DNA of 64,000 nucleotides, from assembly GCA_937899895.1 (NCBI GenBank), contig CALBQR010000058.1, positions 43,211 through 107,210 on the forward strand, given 5' to 3'. Source of the DNA: an uncultured Alistipes sp. GTDB lineage: Bacteria; Bacteroidota; Bacteroidia; Bacteroidales; Rikenellaceae. Position 1 is the first letter of the stretch, and the number at the start of each line of letters is the position of its first letter. Below are positions 45,812 to 54,457 of this stretch, piece after piece. The notes beneath the pieces are model-generated. The model saw only the letters and a list, made by a program, of their open reading frames with translations. It was not told the DNA's origin and did no database searches. A program made the translations under genes and the position numbers.

Positions 45812-46534
45812 ATGAAGAAATTAATTCTTACTATCGCCTTGGCTGTCGCAACTATCTCGTTTTGCGATGCAAAGGCTCCCATTAAAGGCAATGGCGCAGA
45901 GAAAAGTGATGCTCGCACGATTGAGCCGTATAGCGCGATATCGGTTGCTGACGGCATCGCTCTGAACTTCTCGAAAGATCATCTTTCGGGCGTAGTGGTT
46001 ACAGCAGACGAGAACGTTCTCGAACATATCGTTACAGAGGTTGTCGGCGGCGAGCTTTTGATCCATTTCAAGGTCGGCGAGAATGTAAAACCCAAGAAAA
46101 ACCCCGTTGTTACCGTACCCAATAATGGTACGATTACCTCGCTGACGATTGGCAACAACAGTAAATTTGCAGTTAAAGAGACCCTTGACGTTGAGGGTAT
46201 GGCCATTAAGGCTATGGGTGGTGCGCAGATTGAGATGAAGATCGACGCCCGCCAGACTGTGCAGATTGAATTGTTAGGCAATGCAAAATGCGAACTCACA
46301 GGTAATGCCGGCGAACTCAAACTCGTTATGGAGGGTGGTGCAAAGTTCAACGGCTACAACTTTAAGGTTAAGAATGCTGTTTGCGAATTGGCAGGTGGCA
46401 GTGATGCGAAGGTGCTCTGCACAGATCGCATTGATGCAGCTGATCTGTCGGGCGACAGCAGTCTCTATTTCAAGGGCGATTGCGAGATAGGCAAGGTGAA
46501 GTTGAAAGGTGGTTCGACTATCGGCAACCGATAG
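45812..46534 (+). CDS. Exported GIN-domain (DUF2807) protein
   Basis: 240 residues. Signal peptide MKKLILTIALAVATISFCDA. 'YSAISVADGIALNFSK' near residue 45 and 'GVVVTADENVLEHIVTEVVGG' match the start of the head-GIN/DUF2807 domain, and the rest is beta-rich with Gly turns ('LLGNAKCELTGNAGELKLVM'). It lacks the SGMSE repeat of the other copy. Role unknown. It follows the LysM gene by 40 bases, so the two may share a transcript; a terminator follows. Confidence 0.82.
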   Translation: MKKLILTIALAVATISFCDAKAPIKGNGAEKSDARTIEPYSAISVADGIALNFSKDHLSGVVVTADENVLEHIVTEVVGGELLIHFKVGENVKPKKNPVVTVPNNGTITSLTIGNNSKFAVKETLDVEGMAIKAMGGAQIEMKIDARQTVQIELLGNAKCELTGNAGELKLVMEGGAKFNGYNFKVKNAVCELAGGSDAKVLCTDRIDAADLSGDSSLYFKGDCEIGKVKLKGGSTIGNR

Positions 46535-46560
46535 ACAGCTATCGAATCATCACAAAACAG

Positions 46561-46600
46561 ACGGTCGCGACCTAACCTATGCAGGTTGCGATCGTTTGTT
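46561..46600 (+). terminator. Terminator after GIN-domain gene
   Basis: Thirteen-pair stem 46561-46573 / 46583-46595 with two G-U pairs, then TTGTTATTT. Confidence 0.7.
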
Positions 46601-46664
46601 ATTTACACACTTCGTAACATATACTTTTATACTATTAAGGTATAAATATTTCGTTGGGAATCGC

Positions 46665-46672
46665 TATCTTTG
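46665..46672 (+). promoter_or_regulatory. rex: -7 box (TATCTTTG) for rex
   Basis: Exact TATCTTTG, 27 bases before the preferred rex ATG (46700). It rules out the longer in-frame start at 46670. Confidence 0.65.
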
Positions 46673-46699
46673 CAATTAGAAAAAATAAACTTAACGACA

Positions 46700-47347
46700 A
46701 TGAGCAATCTTCCGAGTAATATCCCCGAAAAGACAATCGAACGATTGAGCGAATATCGACGCACATTGCTGCGTTGCCACAAGCAGGGTATCACGCACAT
46801 ATTCTCGCACGTATTGGCCGGTATGCACGGAATTACGGCTGTGCAGGTACGCCGTGATTTGATGTTGATCGGCTTTTCGAGCGACACAAAGAAGGGATAC
46901 GACGTCAGGGTATTGATCGACTTTATCTCGTCGATTCTCGATAGTGAGTCGCCTATGAATATTGGGGTAATCGGGATGGGCCACTTGGGACAGGCGATTA
47001 CTAAATATTTCAATAGCAAGGATTTGAAATTAAAAATTACGGCCGCTTTCGATATTGACGAGCAGAAGGTCGACACGATAATCGACGGTATTCCCGTCTT
47101 TCATATGGATGAGTTCGAGGATCGCGTTGCCGAATTAGGAGTCAATATCGTCGTGCTCTCATCGCCTGCCCGCGTAGCGTCCGATCTGGTGGTGCCGATT
47201 ATCAATGCAGGCATTAAGGGTGTGCTGAATTTCACCTCCAAGCCACTGAACCTTCCGCACGGTATTGTCGTTGAAAATTACGACATCACCACGCTTCTCG
47301 AAAAGGTCGCATACTTCGTAAAAGAGAACGAAGAGAAAGATATCTAA
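46700..47347 (+). CDS. rex: Redox-sensing transcriptional repressor Rex
   Basis: 215 residues. An N-terminal winged-helix domain (about 5-80; 'ERLSEYRRTLLR' and 'GITAVQVRRDLMLIG') is followed by a Rossmann domain with 'IGVIGMGHLGQAI' (87-99), 'AAFDIDEQKV' and 'VVLSSPARVASDLVVP'. The C-terminal helix is domain-swapped in the dimer. Rex senses NADH/NAD+ and represses fermentative or respiratory genes when NADH is low. No gene in this window has an obvious TTGTG-N8-CACAA operator that I could identify. The ribF-like gene follows 17 bases later. Confidence 0.92.
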   Translation: MSNLPSNIPEKTIERLSEYRRTLLRCHKQGITHIFSHVLAGMHGITAVQVRRDLMLIGFSSDTKKGYDVRVLIDFISSILDSESPMNIGVIGMGHLGQAITKYFNSKDLKLKITAAFDIDEQKVDTIIDGIPVFHMDEFEDRVAELGVNIVVLSSPARVASDLVVPIINAGIKGVLNFTSKPLNLPHGIVVENYDITTLLEKVAYFVKENEEKDI

Positions 47348-47364
47348 TCACAACGTGAGCAACG

Positions 47365-48135
47365 ATGAAAGTTTATTACGGATTCGACTCTCTTCCTGCG
47401 TTTAAGTCCCCCGTTGTAACGGTCGGCTCATACGATGGTGTGCACGGCGGCCATCGCGTCATTTTGAAGCACATCTGCAAACTTGCCCGACAGAATAGGG
47501 GAGAGAGCGTCGTTGTTACATTTGCCCCTCATCCTCGCATCGTTTTAGGTAAGGCCGAAGGATTAAAACTGCTGAATACGCTCGAAGAGAAGATTGTACT
47601 TTTAGATGAGGTAGGCATTGACAATTTGATCGTCGCTCCATTTACCGAGGAGTTCAGCCGATTGTCATCGGAAGAGTATGTGCGAGATTATCTTGTCGGC
47701 AAGATCGGAGTAAAGACTTTGGTTGTTGGTTATAATCACCATTTCGGGCATAATAAAGATGGCGATTTCAGATTTTTGCAAACACTACAATCGCAATACC
47801 GATTCGAGGTGTGCGAAATACCCCGCCAACAAATTGATGACGAGAAGGTAAGTTCGACCGTTGTTCGCCGACTGATATCCGAAGGCCAGATGGCTCACGC
47901 GACACGTCTATTGAAACGCCATTATATATTGATTATCAGCGCAGATAACAAGGGAAAATTCTCCCCGACTGACCAATATAAGCTATTGCCGCCCAATGGC
48001 CGATATCGAGTTCGGATTGAAGGACAAGGCTCGGCGATTTTAGTCATTTCGAGCAATGGTGTGCAACTCGATTTTGCCTCGTCATTTAACTTGAAAAAAG
48101 CTCTACAAATCGGATTTATCGAACGTGTTGGATAA
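47365..48135 (+). CDS. RibF-like FAD synthetase without a recognisable riboflavin kinase domain
   Basis: 256 residues; bifunctional RibF is usually about 310. The N-terminal FMN adenylyltransferase domain is intact: 'VTVGSYDGVHGGHRVIL' (nucleotidyltransferase HxGH-like signature), 'VVGYNHHFGHNKDGDF' and 'VSSTVVRRLISEGQM'. The C-terminal part (180-256) lacks the flavokinase motif (GxxxG.PTAN-type) and is short. It may be a monofunctional adenylyltransferase or a degenerate paralogue beside another ribF elsewhere. Co-transcribed with rex by position. Confidence 0.78.
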   Translation: MKVYYGFDSLPAFKSPVVTVGSYDGVHGGHRVILKHICKLARQNRGESVVVTFAPHPRIVLGKAEGLKLLNTLEEKIVLLDEVGIDNLIVAPFTEEFSRLSSEEYVRDYLVGKIGVKTLVVGYNHHFGHNKDGDFRFLQTLQSQYRFEVCEIPRQQIDDEKVSSTVVRRLISEGQMAHATRLLKRHYILIISADNKGKFSPTDQYKLLPPNGRYRVRIEGQGSAILVISSNGVQLDFASSFNLKKALQIGFIERVG

Positions 48136-48173
48136 AAAAGCGTAAAACATATCTACTATTCAGAAAAAAATGT

Positions 48174-48181
48174 TATCTTTG
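48174..48181 (+). promoter_or_regulatory. guaB: -7 box (TATCTTTG) for guaB
   Basis: Exact TATCTTTG, 22 bases before the guaB ATG. Confidence 0.65.
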
Positions 48182-48203
48182 CCAATTAAAACCCATACAG
48201 CTT

Positions 48204-49676
48204 ATGTCATTTATTACCGATAGAATCAAGACCGAGGGCCTAACGTTCGACGACGTGCTCCTCGTTCCGGCATACTCGGAAGTATTGCCCCGCGAAGTGG
48301 ATATCACATCTAAATTCACTCGCAACATTCGTCTTAACACCCCGATCGTTTCGGCTGCAATGGATACCGTTACCGAGGCAGAACTTGCTATCGCTATCGC
48401 TCGCGAGGGTGGTATCGGTGTAATTCATAAGAATATGAGCATTGCTGCGCAGGCTGCACAGGTACGCAAGGTTAAGCGCGCCGAAAACGGTATGATCTAC
48501 GATCCCATCACCATCTCAAAGGACAACACAGTTAGCGATGCACTGAAACTGATGCACGATAACAAGATTGGTGGTATTCCCGTTGTAAATGACTCGAATA
48601 TCCTGATCGGTATCGTAACCAACCGCGATTTGCGTTTCCAGCGCGATATGTCGCGTAAGATCGAGGAGGTAATGACTCACGAAGGTCTGGTAACTACGAC
48701 CAATCCCGATTTGGCACACGCTGCCGACATTCTGTTACAGAATAAGATCGAGAAGCTGCCCGTAGTTGATGCTAACGGCAAATTGGTCGGTCTGCTCACT
48801 TACAAGGATATCACTAAGGTACAGCAGAATCCCATTGCTTGCAAGGATGCAAAGGGTCGTCTGCGCGTAGCTGCGGGCGTAGGTGTAACGCCCGATTCGA
48901 TGGAGCGCGTTGCTGCACTGCACGACTCGCAGGTCGATGTTGTTGTGCTCGACTCGGCTCACGGCCACTCGAAGAATATCGTTAATCTATTGAAGCAGAT
49001 TAAGGCTACATATACCGATATTGACGTTGTTGTTGGTAACATTGCAACGGGTGAGGCTGCACGCTATTTGGCCGATGCAGGTGCTGATGGCGTTAAGGTT
49101 GGTATCGGCCCCGGCTCGATCTGTACAACTCGTGTTATTGCAGGTGTAGGTGTTCCCCAGTTGGAGGCTATCTACGACGTTGCAAAGGCATTGAAGGGTA
49201 GTGATGTAGGTATCATCGCCGATGGTGGTCTGCGCTATTCGGGTGATATCGTTAAGGCTCTGGCTGCTGGTGGCGACTGCGTAATGGCAGGCTCGATGTT
49301 CGCTGGTGTTGAGGAATCGCCCGGTGAGACGATTATCTATAACGGCCGTAAGTTCAAGACCTATCGCGGTATGGGCTCGTTGGAGGCTATGCAGTGCGGC
49401 TCGAAGGATCGCTACTTCCAGGGCAACGAGACCGACACCAAGAAGCTCGTTCCGGAGGGTATCGCAGCTCGCGTTCCGTTCAAGGGCACGTTGGCAGAGG
49501 TTATCTACCAACTGGTAGGTGGTCTGCGTTCGGGTATGGGCTACGTAGGCGCGAAGAATATCGAAGCATTGAAGAAGGCACAGTTTATCCGTATTACCAA
49601 TTCGGGCGTTCAGGAGTCGCACCCGCACGATGTAGCTATCACGCGTGAGGCTCCCAATTACAGCCGTGGCGAGTAA
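48204..49676 (+). CDS. guaB: Inosine-5'-monophosphate dehydrogenase
   Basis: 490 residues, TIM-barrel with two inserted CBS domains (about 95-205; '[19 protein letters not shown]', '[17 protein letters not shown]'). The catalytic Cys loop is '[15 protein letters not shown]' (about 304), the NAD/IMP region includes '[17 protein letters not shown]', and the flap is '[10 protein letters not shown]'. It commits IMP to guanine nucleotides. Length and motifs are typical. A thioesterase gene follows four bases after the stop. Confidence 0.97.
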   Translation: MSFITDRIKTEGLTFDDVLLVPAYSEVLPREVDITSKFTRNIRLNTPIVSAAMDTVTEAELAIAIAREGGIGVIHKNMSIAAQAAQVRKVKRAENGMIYDPITISKDNTVSDALKLMHDNKIGGIPVVNDSNILIGIVTNRDLRFQRDMSRKIEEVMTHEGLVTTTNPDLAHAADILLQNKIEKLPVVDANGKLVGLLTYKDITKVQQNPIACKDAKGRLRVAAGVGVTPDSMERVAALHDSQVDVVVLDSAHGHSKNIVNLLKQIKATYTDIDVVVGNIATGEAARYLADAGADGVKVGIGPGSICTTRVIAGVGVPQLEAIYDVAKALKGSDVGIIADGGLRYSGDIVKALAAGGDCVMAGSMFAGVEESPGETIIYNGRKFKTYRGMGSLEAMQCGSKDRYFQGNETDTKKLVPEGIAARVPFKGTLAEVIYQLVGGLRSGMGYVGAKNIEALKKAQFIRITNSGVQESHPHDVAITREAPNYSRGE

Positions 49677-49680
49677 AGCG

Positions 49681-50094
49681 ATGCTTGAATATAAGGTACA
49701 GATTCGCGCTCGTTATCGCGACACCGACCAGATGGGTATTATCCATCACTCGAACTATGTGGCATATTTCGAGGAGGCTCGCGGTGAGGCAATTCGCCAG
49801 CTCGGTCTTTCGTACAAGGAGATGGAGGATCGCGGTATAATGATGCCCGTGGTTGATGTGCAGTTGCACTACTACGCGCCAGCTTATTACGACGATCTGC
49901 TGACCTTTGTAGTACGAGTAGAGAAGATGCCGATGGCTCGTATCGAGTTCTTCTATGATGTCTATAATCAGCGCGAGGAACTGATTAACAAGGGCAAGGT
50001 GGTGCTCGGCTTTATGCACAGCTCGACACGCCGACCTTGTCGCGCTCCCGAATGGTTTTTGGACGTGCTGCGTAAAGCAGGATTGGAGGATTAA
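49681..50094 (+). CDS. YbgC-like acyl-CoA thioesterase (4HBT)
   Basis: 137 residues from the ATG at 49681, four bases after guaB; the longer frame lies inside guaB. Hotdog fold with 'RARYRDTDQMGIIHHSNYVA' (the Asp of the 4HBT active site and the 'HxxN/Y' turn) and 'YFEEARGEAIRQLGL'. It hydrolyses acyl-CoA or acyl-ACP. In Proteobacteria YbgC sits with tol-pal, which is not the case here. Terminator at 50144-50178. Confidence 0.88.
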   Translation: MLEYKVQIRARYRDTDQMGIIHHSNYVAYFEEARGEAIRQLGLSYKEMEDRGIMMPVVDVQLHYYAPAYYDDLLTFVVRVEKMPMARIEFFYDVYNQREELINKGKVVLGFMHSSTRRPCRAPEWFLDVLRKAGLED

Positions 50095-50143
50095 CAATTG
50101 AGAGCAGTAGCAAATCTGATTCCTCATAAAATAAAAAACTGAC

Positions 50144-50178
50144 GAGGGTCGATCCAAAACGGGTCGATCCTCTTGTTT
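50144..50178 (+). terminator. Terminator after guaB-thioesterase operon
   Basis: Twelve-pair stem 50144-50155 / 50161-50172 with two G-U pairs, then TTGTTTTTG. Confidence 0.8.
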
Positions 50179-50201
50179 TTGTGCCATTTGAACAGCGACT
50201 T

Positions 50202-50253
50202 TGTCATTAAACGTGTCAAAATGTCAGCAAAAACGAGCTGGCACATAGTTTGT
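50202..50253 (+). promoter_or_regulatory. htpG: Sigma-54-like promoter with TGTCA repeats upstream of htpG
   Basis: TGTCA occurs at 50202, 50214 and 50222. TGGCAC (50239-50244) and TTGT (50250-50253) follow with GG-N10-GT spacing, close to the -24/-12 sigma-54 consensus TGGCAC-N5-TTGC. No TAnnTTTG box sits at the right distance. The htpG ATG is at 50296. Confidence 0.5.
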
Positions 50254-50295
50254 TTATTTATCGGCATCGGAAAATAACTAAAAACTATATAAACT

Positions 50296-52356
50296 ATGCA
50301 AAACGGAAAAATCGGGGTAACAACTGAAAACATCTTCCCCGTTATCAAAAAATTCCTCTATTCGGATCACGAAATTTTCTTGCGTGAGTTGGTATCGAAC
50401 GCAGTAGATGCGACACAGAAATTGCGCACGTTGTCGTCAATTGGTGAGTTCAAAGGCGAGCTGGGTGATTTAACCATTCACGTTTCGGTTGATGAGGCTG
50501 CTCACACACTGACCGTTTCGGATTCGGGTATCGGTATGACTGCCGAGGAGGTCGATAAGTACATCAATCAGATTGCCTTTTCTGGTGCCGAAGAGTTTAT
50601 GGCAAAGTACCAAAATCAGGCTATTATCGGCCACTTTGGTCTGGGCTTCTATTCGGCATTTATGGTATCGGATAAGGTAGAGATTCGCACCCGTTCGTAC
50701 CGCGAAGGCTCAAAGACTGTTGTATGGAGCTGCGAGGGCACTCCCGAATACACAATGACCGAAACTGATGAAAAGCGCGGACACGGCACCGACATCATCC
50801 TGCACATCTCGGAGGATTGCAAGGAGTACACCGAGAAGGCGCAGATTGAAGGTCTGTTACGTAAGTATTGCCACTTCCTGCCCGTTGAGATTGCATTTGG
50901 CAAAAAGCAGGAGTGGAAAGATGGTAAATATGTTGATACCGATCAGGATAATATCATCAACAACACCAAACCGCTTTGGACCGTAAAACCATCGGAGATT
51001 ACCGAGGAGCAGTATAAGGAGTTCTATCGCGAGATGTATCCGATGAGTGAGGATCCGCTGTTCTACATTCATCTGAATATTGACTATCCGTTCAATCTTA
51101 CGGGTATTCTCTATTTCCCGAAGATTCGCAACAACTTCGAGATTCAGAAGAATAAGATCCAACTCTACTGCAATCAGGTCTTTGTAACCGATTCGGTCGA
51201 GGGTATCGTTCCCGAATTCCTCACGTTGTTGCACGGCGTAATCGACTCGCCCGACATTCCGTTGAATGTATCACGTAGCTACTTGCAGAGCGACAGCAAT
51301 GTAAAGAAGATTTCGGGTTACATCACGCGCAAGGTTGCCGATCGTTTGCAGGAGTTATTCAACACAATGCGCCCCGAATACGAATCGAAGTGGGATGATT
51401 TGAAGATCTTCATCCAGTATGGCATTATCACCGACGAAAAGTTTGCGGAGCGCGCTTCGGATTTTATGCTGTGGAAGAACACCGACGGCAAATATTTCAC
51501 TCCGAAGGAGTATGCCGATCTGGTACGTGAAAATCAGACCGATAAGGATGACACGCTCGTATTCTTGTACGCTGATGATGCAGTAGATAAGATGAGCTTT
51601 ATCGAAAGCGCAAAGGCCAAAGGTTATGACGTTCTGCTGATGAATGGCCAGCTGGATAGCCACTACATTAATTGGTACGAGAACAAAAACGAAAAATGCA
51701 GCTTCGTGCGTGTAGATAGCGACGTTGTAGATAAGTTGATCCGCAAGGCTGACGCACAAACAATGTCGCTCACTGCTGCCCAGCAGGATATTATGCGCCC
51801 CGTTTTCGAGAGCCAGATGCCCGTTGATGAGAAGATTAACTACACGGTTGCATTCGAGGCTATGGATGCCAATGATGCTCCCGTTGTTATTACACAGAAC
51901 GAGTATATGCGTCGTATGAAAGAGATGGCGGCTGTTAGTGGTGGGGGTATGAGCCAATTTTACAGCCAGATGCCCGACTCATTCACGATAGCAGTAAATG
52001 GCAATCATCCTATTGTGCTCGATCTGCTTGACAAGGTAGAGAAGGAGTATGGCGATAAATTGCGCACAATGACCAAAAAGATCGACGCTGCAACTGCCGA
52101 GCAGAATCGCTTTGCCGAGTTGATCAAAGATAAGAAGGAGGCTGATCTGACCGACGAAGAGAAGTCGATGCGCACCGAGTTGAACGAGAAGCTCTCTTCT
52201 CTCCTCGAAGAACGCAATACCCGTCTGCGCGAGATCGGTGCGGCAAATAACCGAGTGCGACAGGTTATCGACCTCGCGCTTCTGTCGAATGGTATGTTGA
52301 AGGGTAAGAACCTCACATCGTTCATTCGCCGCAGCATTGAGCTAATCGAGCGATAG
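50296..52356 (+). CDS. htpG: Hsp90 chaperone HtpG
   Basis: 686 residues. N-terminal GHKL ATPase: 'FLRELVSNAVDATQKL' (Glu/Asn), 'VSDSGIGMTAEEV' and 'GHFGLGFYSAFMV'. The middle domain includes 'LYFPKI' and 'QLYCNQVFVTD' and 'SRSYLQSD', with the catalytic Arg region. A C-terminal dimerisation domain follows. HtpG refolds or stabilises client proteins under stress. No MEEVD tail, as expected for bacteria. The likely sigma-54-type promoter is described separately. Terminator at 52379. Confidence 0.96.
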   Translation: MQNGKIGVTTENIFPVIKKFLYSDHEIFLRELVSNAVDATQKLRTLSSIGEFKGELGDLTIHVSVDEAAHTLTVSDSGIGMTAEEVDKYINQIAFSGAEEFMAKYQNQAIIGHFGLGFYSAFMVSDKVEIRTRSYREGSKTVVWSCEGTPEYTMTETDEKRGHGTDIILHISEDCKEYTEKAQIEGLLRKYCHFLPVEIAFGKKQEWKDGKYVDTDQDNIINNTKPLWTVKPSEITEEQYKEFYREMYPMSEDPLFYIHLNIDYPFNLTGILYFPKIRNNFEIQKNKIQLYCNQVFVTDSVEGIVPEFLTLLHGVIDSPDIPLNVSRSYLQSDSNVKKISGYITRKVADRLQELFNTMRPEYESKWDDLKIFIQYGIITDEKFAERASDFMLWKNTDGKYFTPKEYADLVRENQTDKDDTLVFLYADDAVDKMSFIESAKAKGYDVLLMNGQLDSHYINWYENKNEKCSFVRVDSDVVDKLIRKADAQTMSLTAAQQDIMRPVFESQMPVDEKINYTVAFEAMDANDAPVVITQNEYMRRMKEMAAVSGGGMSQFYSQMPDSFTIAVNGNHPIVLDLLDKVEKEYGDKLRTMTKKIDAATAEQNRFAELIKDKKEADLTDEEKSMRTELNEKLSSLLEERNTRLREIGAANNRVRQVIDLALLSNGMLKGKNLTSFIRRSIELIER

Positions 52357-52378
52357 GGTAAGCCTGCGCTGATATTTT

Positions 52379-52423
52379 GAGGGTTTGGGGTCAAATAAGA
52401 AGACTCCGAACCCTCATTTTTTT
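52379..52423 (+). terminator. Terminator after htpG
   Basis: Fourteen-pair stem 52379-52392 / 52402-52415 with G-U pairs, followed by a T run. Confidence 0.85.
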
Positions 52424-52530
52424 GAAAAAAAACAGTGAACTTGCCCGAAATTTCAAATTCGTTTCAAAATCATATATCACCTTTGTACCAAGAAAAGCAA
52501 ACAATCTAAATTTTAGGAAAGGAAAATATT

Positions 52531-52974
52531 ATGAAACGAGTCTATTTATTAGCAATCTCAATCTTTACGCTGCTCTCATTGATCAGCTGCGAGAAGTATG
52601 ACGATTATGGAGATATGATGTTACGTTCAAATGCCAACGACATTCAGGCGGCAGTCGTGAAAATCTATCCGCAGGCCCGCATTGTCGAGATGGACAAAGA
52701 TCGTCAAACCATTGAGGTCGATATCATCGACAACAACATCAAACGCGATGTATATCTCGACCTCTCGTTCAATTGGCTACGCACCGAGACAGAGATTCGC
52801 CGTGATGCACTCCCAATTGAGGCGGCCAACAGATTGGCAAGCGAATATGCTAATTGGGTTATTGATAGTGTTAAATTGGTTGATACGCCGCAAGGCAGCT
52901 ACTATCTGGTTGAACTCGACAAGGGCGAACGCGATAAAAATGTTAAGATTGATGCTTCGGGCAACATCTTGTAA
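52531..52974 (+). CDS. PepSY-like (DUF2874) lipoprotein
   Basis: 147 residues, lipoprotein signal MKRVYLLAISIFTLLSLISC (Cys20). The mature part contains 'NDIQAAVVKIYPQARIVEMD' and 'QTIEVDIIDNNIKRDVYLDLSF' followed by 'WLRTETEI', the pattern of PepSY-like DUF2874 proteins that are exported in Bacteroidota. These may inhibit or modulate partner proteins, but the role is unknown. Monocistronic; the terminator at 53037 follows. Confidence 0.8.
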   Translation: MKRVYLLAISIFTLLSLISCEKYDDYGDMMLRSNANDIQAAVVKIYPQARIVEMDKDRQTIEVDIIDNNIKRDVYLDLSFNWLRTETEIRRDALPIEAANRLASEYANWVIDSVKLVDTPQGSYYLVELDKGERDKNVKIDASGNIL

Positions 52975-53036
52975 TAATAGAGTAACGAATCTGACATTTC
53001 AGTTTTTTGATGATTAGCAATATTGGTTAAAAGGGG

Positions 53037-53070
53037 ACCGCCTGCCGAACTACGAGAGTCGGCAGGCGGT
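53037..53070. terminator. Bidirectional terminator between DUF2874 gene and galM-like gene
   Basis: Twelve-pair perfect stem ACCGCCTGCCGA (53037-53048) / TCGGCAGGCGGT (53059-53070), with TTTT on the minus side. Confidence 0.88.
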
Positions 53071-53096
53071 TTGACTTTTTCGAGAAGGGTAGCGCG

Positions 53097-54098
53097 CTAC
53101 TCGGCGTAGAGCCAGGTAGTCATTGACCACTTACCATCAGGCTCAATTGCTGAGAAACCGGTCAATTCGTCGGGCAGTGCTCGCATATTCGGAGCATTTG
53201 TTACCCACGACATAGGTTCAGGGCAGATCCAAGGCACCTCGCCGCCATTATTCCAAACTGTCCAATACTTGGTTTTCTCATCGACACGATAGAATACACG
53301 ATGACCATTGCGGATATTGCGAATTATCGCGCCACGATACTCCTTGCCATCGACCTCGATCGGAGCCAACGTAAATGCAGCACTAATCGGGCCGTGTCCG
53401 ACGGGAACGATACCCTCATCTGCAAGGTGTTCAAATGCGCCTTCCAACGGAGTGCGGGTATCGCTGGGCAGATTCTTATCGGTCAGCAGCCAACGCTCGC
53501 CCGCCGACAGAATCAAGCGATAATCATCGCCCGAATCACCCTCCATAAAGGGAACATTAATCGGCGTATGGTAGCCGACACCAATAGGCATCGCACTCTT
53601 GCTACGGTTGAAGAATACCACAGAGTGCTCCAAACCCTTATCCGAGAGGCGGAAAATCATCTTGCACTTAAACTCGTGCGGCACGTGGCGGAAGATCACA
53701 TCGTTGGCCGCATTTGAGTAGAATCGAGCCTCGATAAGCACCTCATCCTCACTCTCAATCGCCTTTGAAACCACAAAAGGTTGCGATTTGATAATGCCGT
53801 GGTGATATGCACCCTCGGCAGGTATTGTAACGGGGAAATCGTAGCTACGACCCTCGAACTCAAAATGAGCTCCCGCGATGCGATTGGGAGGTAGCAACAA
53901 CGGCAGACCATAGACGTGGGGGCGGACTTTGAAATTCTCGACCTCCTCAGCTTTGGGCGTGCGAAGGATCTCGATACCGAGGCGTGTATTAGCCAAACGC
54001 ACGAGATTTGCACCCATAGACGGAATGAGCAGGGCAGTGTAGTCCCCCTTGGAGAACTCTACCGCATCCATTCCGTACCAATCTATGCGACGTATCAT
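53097..54098 (-). CDS. Aldose 1-epimerase (galactose mutarotase family)
   Basis: 333 residues, beta-sandwich mutarotase fold. 'GYHTPINVPF' carries the catalytic His, 'GLPLLLPPNRIAGAHFEFEG' is the N-terminal active-site strand and 'WICPEPMSWVTNAPNMR' holds the C-terminal Glu region ('EP'). It interconverts alpha and beta anomers of aldoses. The subgroup is the LACX/YeaD-like one, so the sugar is uncertain. It follows trxA by 15 bases and closes the dnaE operon. Confidence 0.82.
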   Translation of the reverse strand: MIRRIDWYGMDAVEFSKGDYTALLIPSMGANLVRLANTRLGIEILRTPKAEEVENFKVRPHVYGLPLLLPPNRIAGAHFEFEGRSYDFPVTIPAEGAYHHGIIKSQPFVVSKAIESEDEVLIEARFYSNAANDVIFRHVPHEFKCKMIFRLSDKGLEHSVVFFNRSKSAMPIGVGYHTPINVPFMEGDSGDDYRLILSAGERWLLTDKNLPSDTRTPLEGAFEHLADEGIVPVGHGPISAAFTLAPIEVDGKEYRGAIIRNIRNGHRVFYRVDEKTKYWTVWNNGGEVPWICPEPMSWVTNAPNMRALPDELTGFSAIEPDGKWSMTTWLYAE

Positions 54099-54113
54099 AC
54101 TCGCATCCGTTTT

Positions 54114-54428
54114 TTAGAGAAGTTTCTCGATCTTTGCTTTCAGAGCGTCTTTCGATGCTGCGCCAACGTTCTTATCGACAACCTCGCCACCCTTCACGAA
54201 TACCACGGTGGGGATATTGCGAACGCCGAACTTTGCAACAGCCTCCTCGCACTCCTCTACATCGCACTTTGCGATAACCACGCGGCCATCGTACTCTGCT
54301 GCCAACTCGTCAATAATAGGAGCGATCATACGGCAGGGACCACACCACTCTGCCCAAAAATCGATCACAACGGGAAGCTCCGAAGCGAGTACTTCCTGAA
54401 AATTCTCATTTGTAATTGCTAATGCCAT
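54114..54428 (-). CDS. trxA: Thioredoxin
   Basis: 104 residues with the active site WCGPC (Cys29, Cys32) and 'FGVRNIPTVVFVKGG' with the cis-Pro. It reduces disulfides in ribonucleotide reductase, peroxidases and other proteins. No signal peptide, so cytoplasmic. It sits 29 bases downstream of dnaE. Confidence 0.95.
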   Translation of the reverse strand: MALAITNENFQEVLASELPVVIDFWAEWCGPCRMIAPIIDELAAEYDGRVVIAKCDVEECEEAVAKFGVRNIPTVVFVKGGEVVDKNVGAASKDALKAKIEKLL

Positions 54429-54457
54429 AATTGTAAAAGTTTTTAGTTTGTTAATAG

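Noticed and set aside
46700..47347. Rex operator within the window
   Set aside because: I found no convincing TTGTG-N8-CACAA site before any gene here; the TTGTGCACAA at 35803 lacks the spacer.
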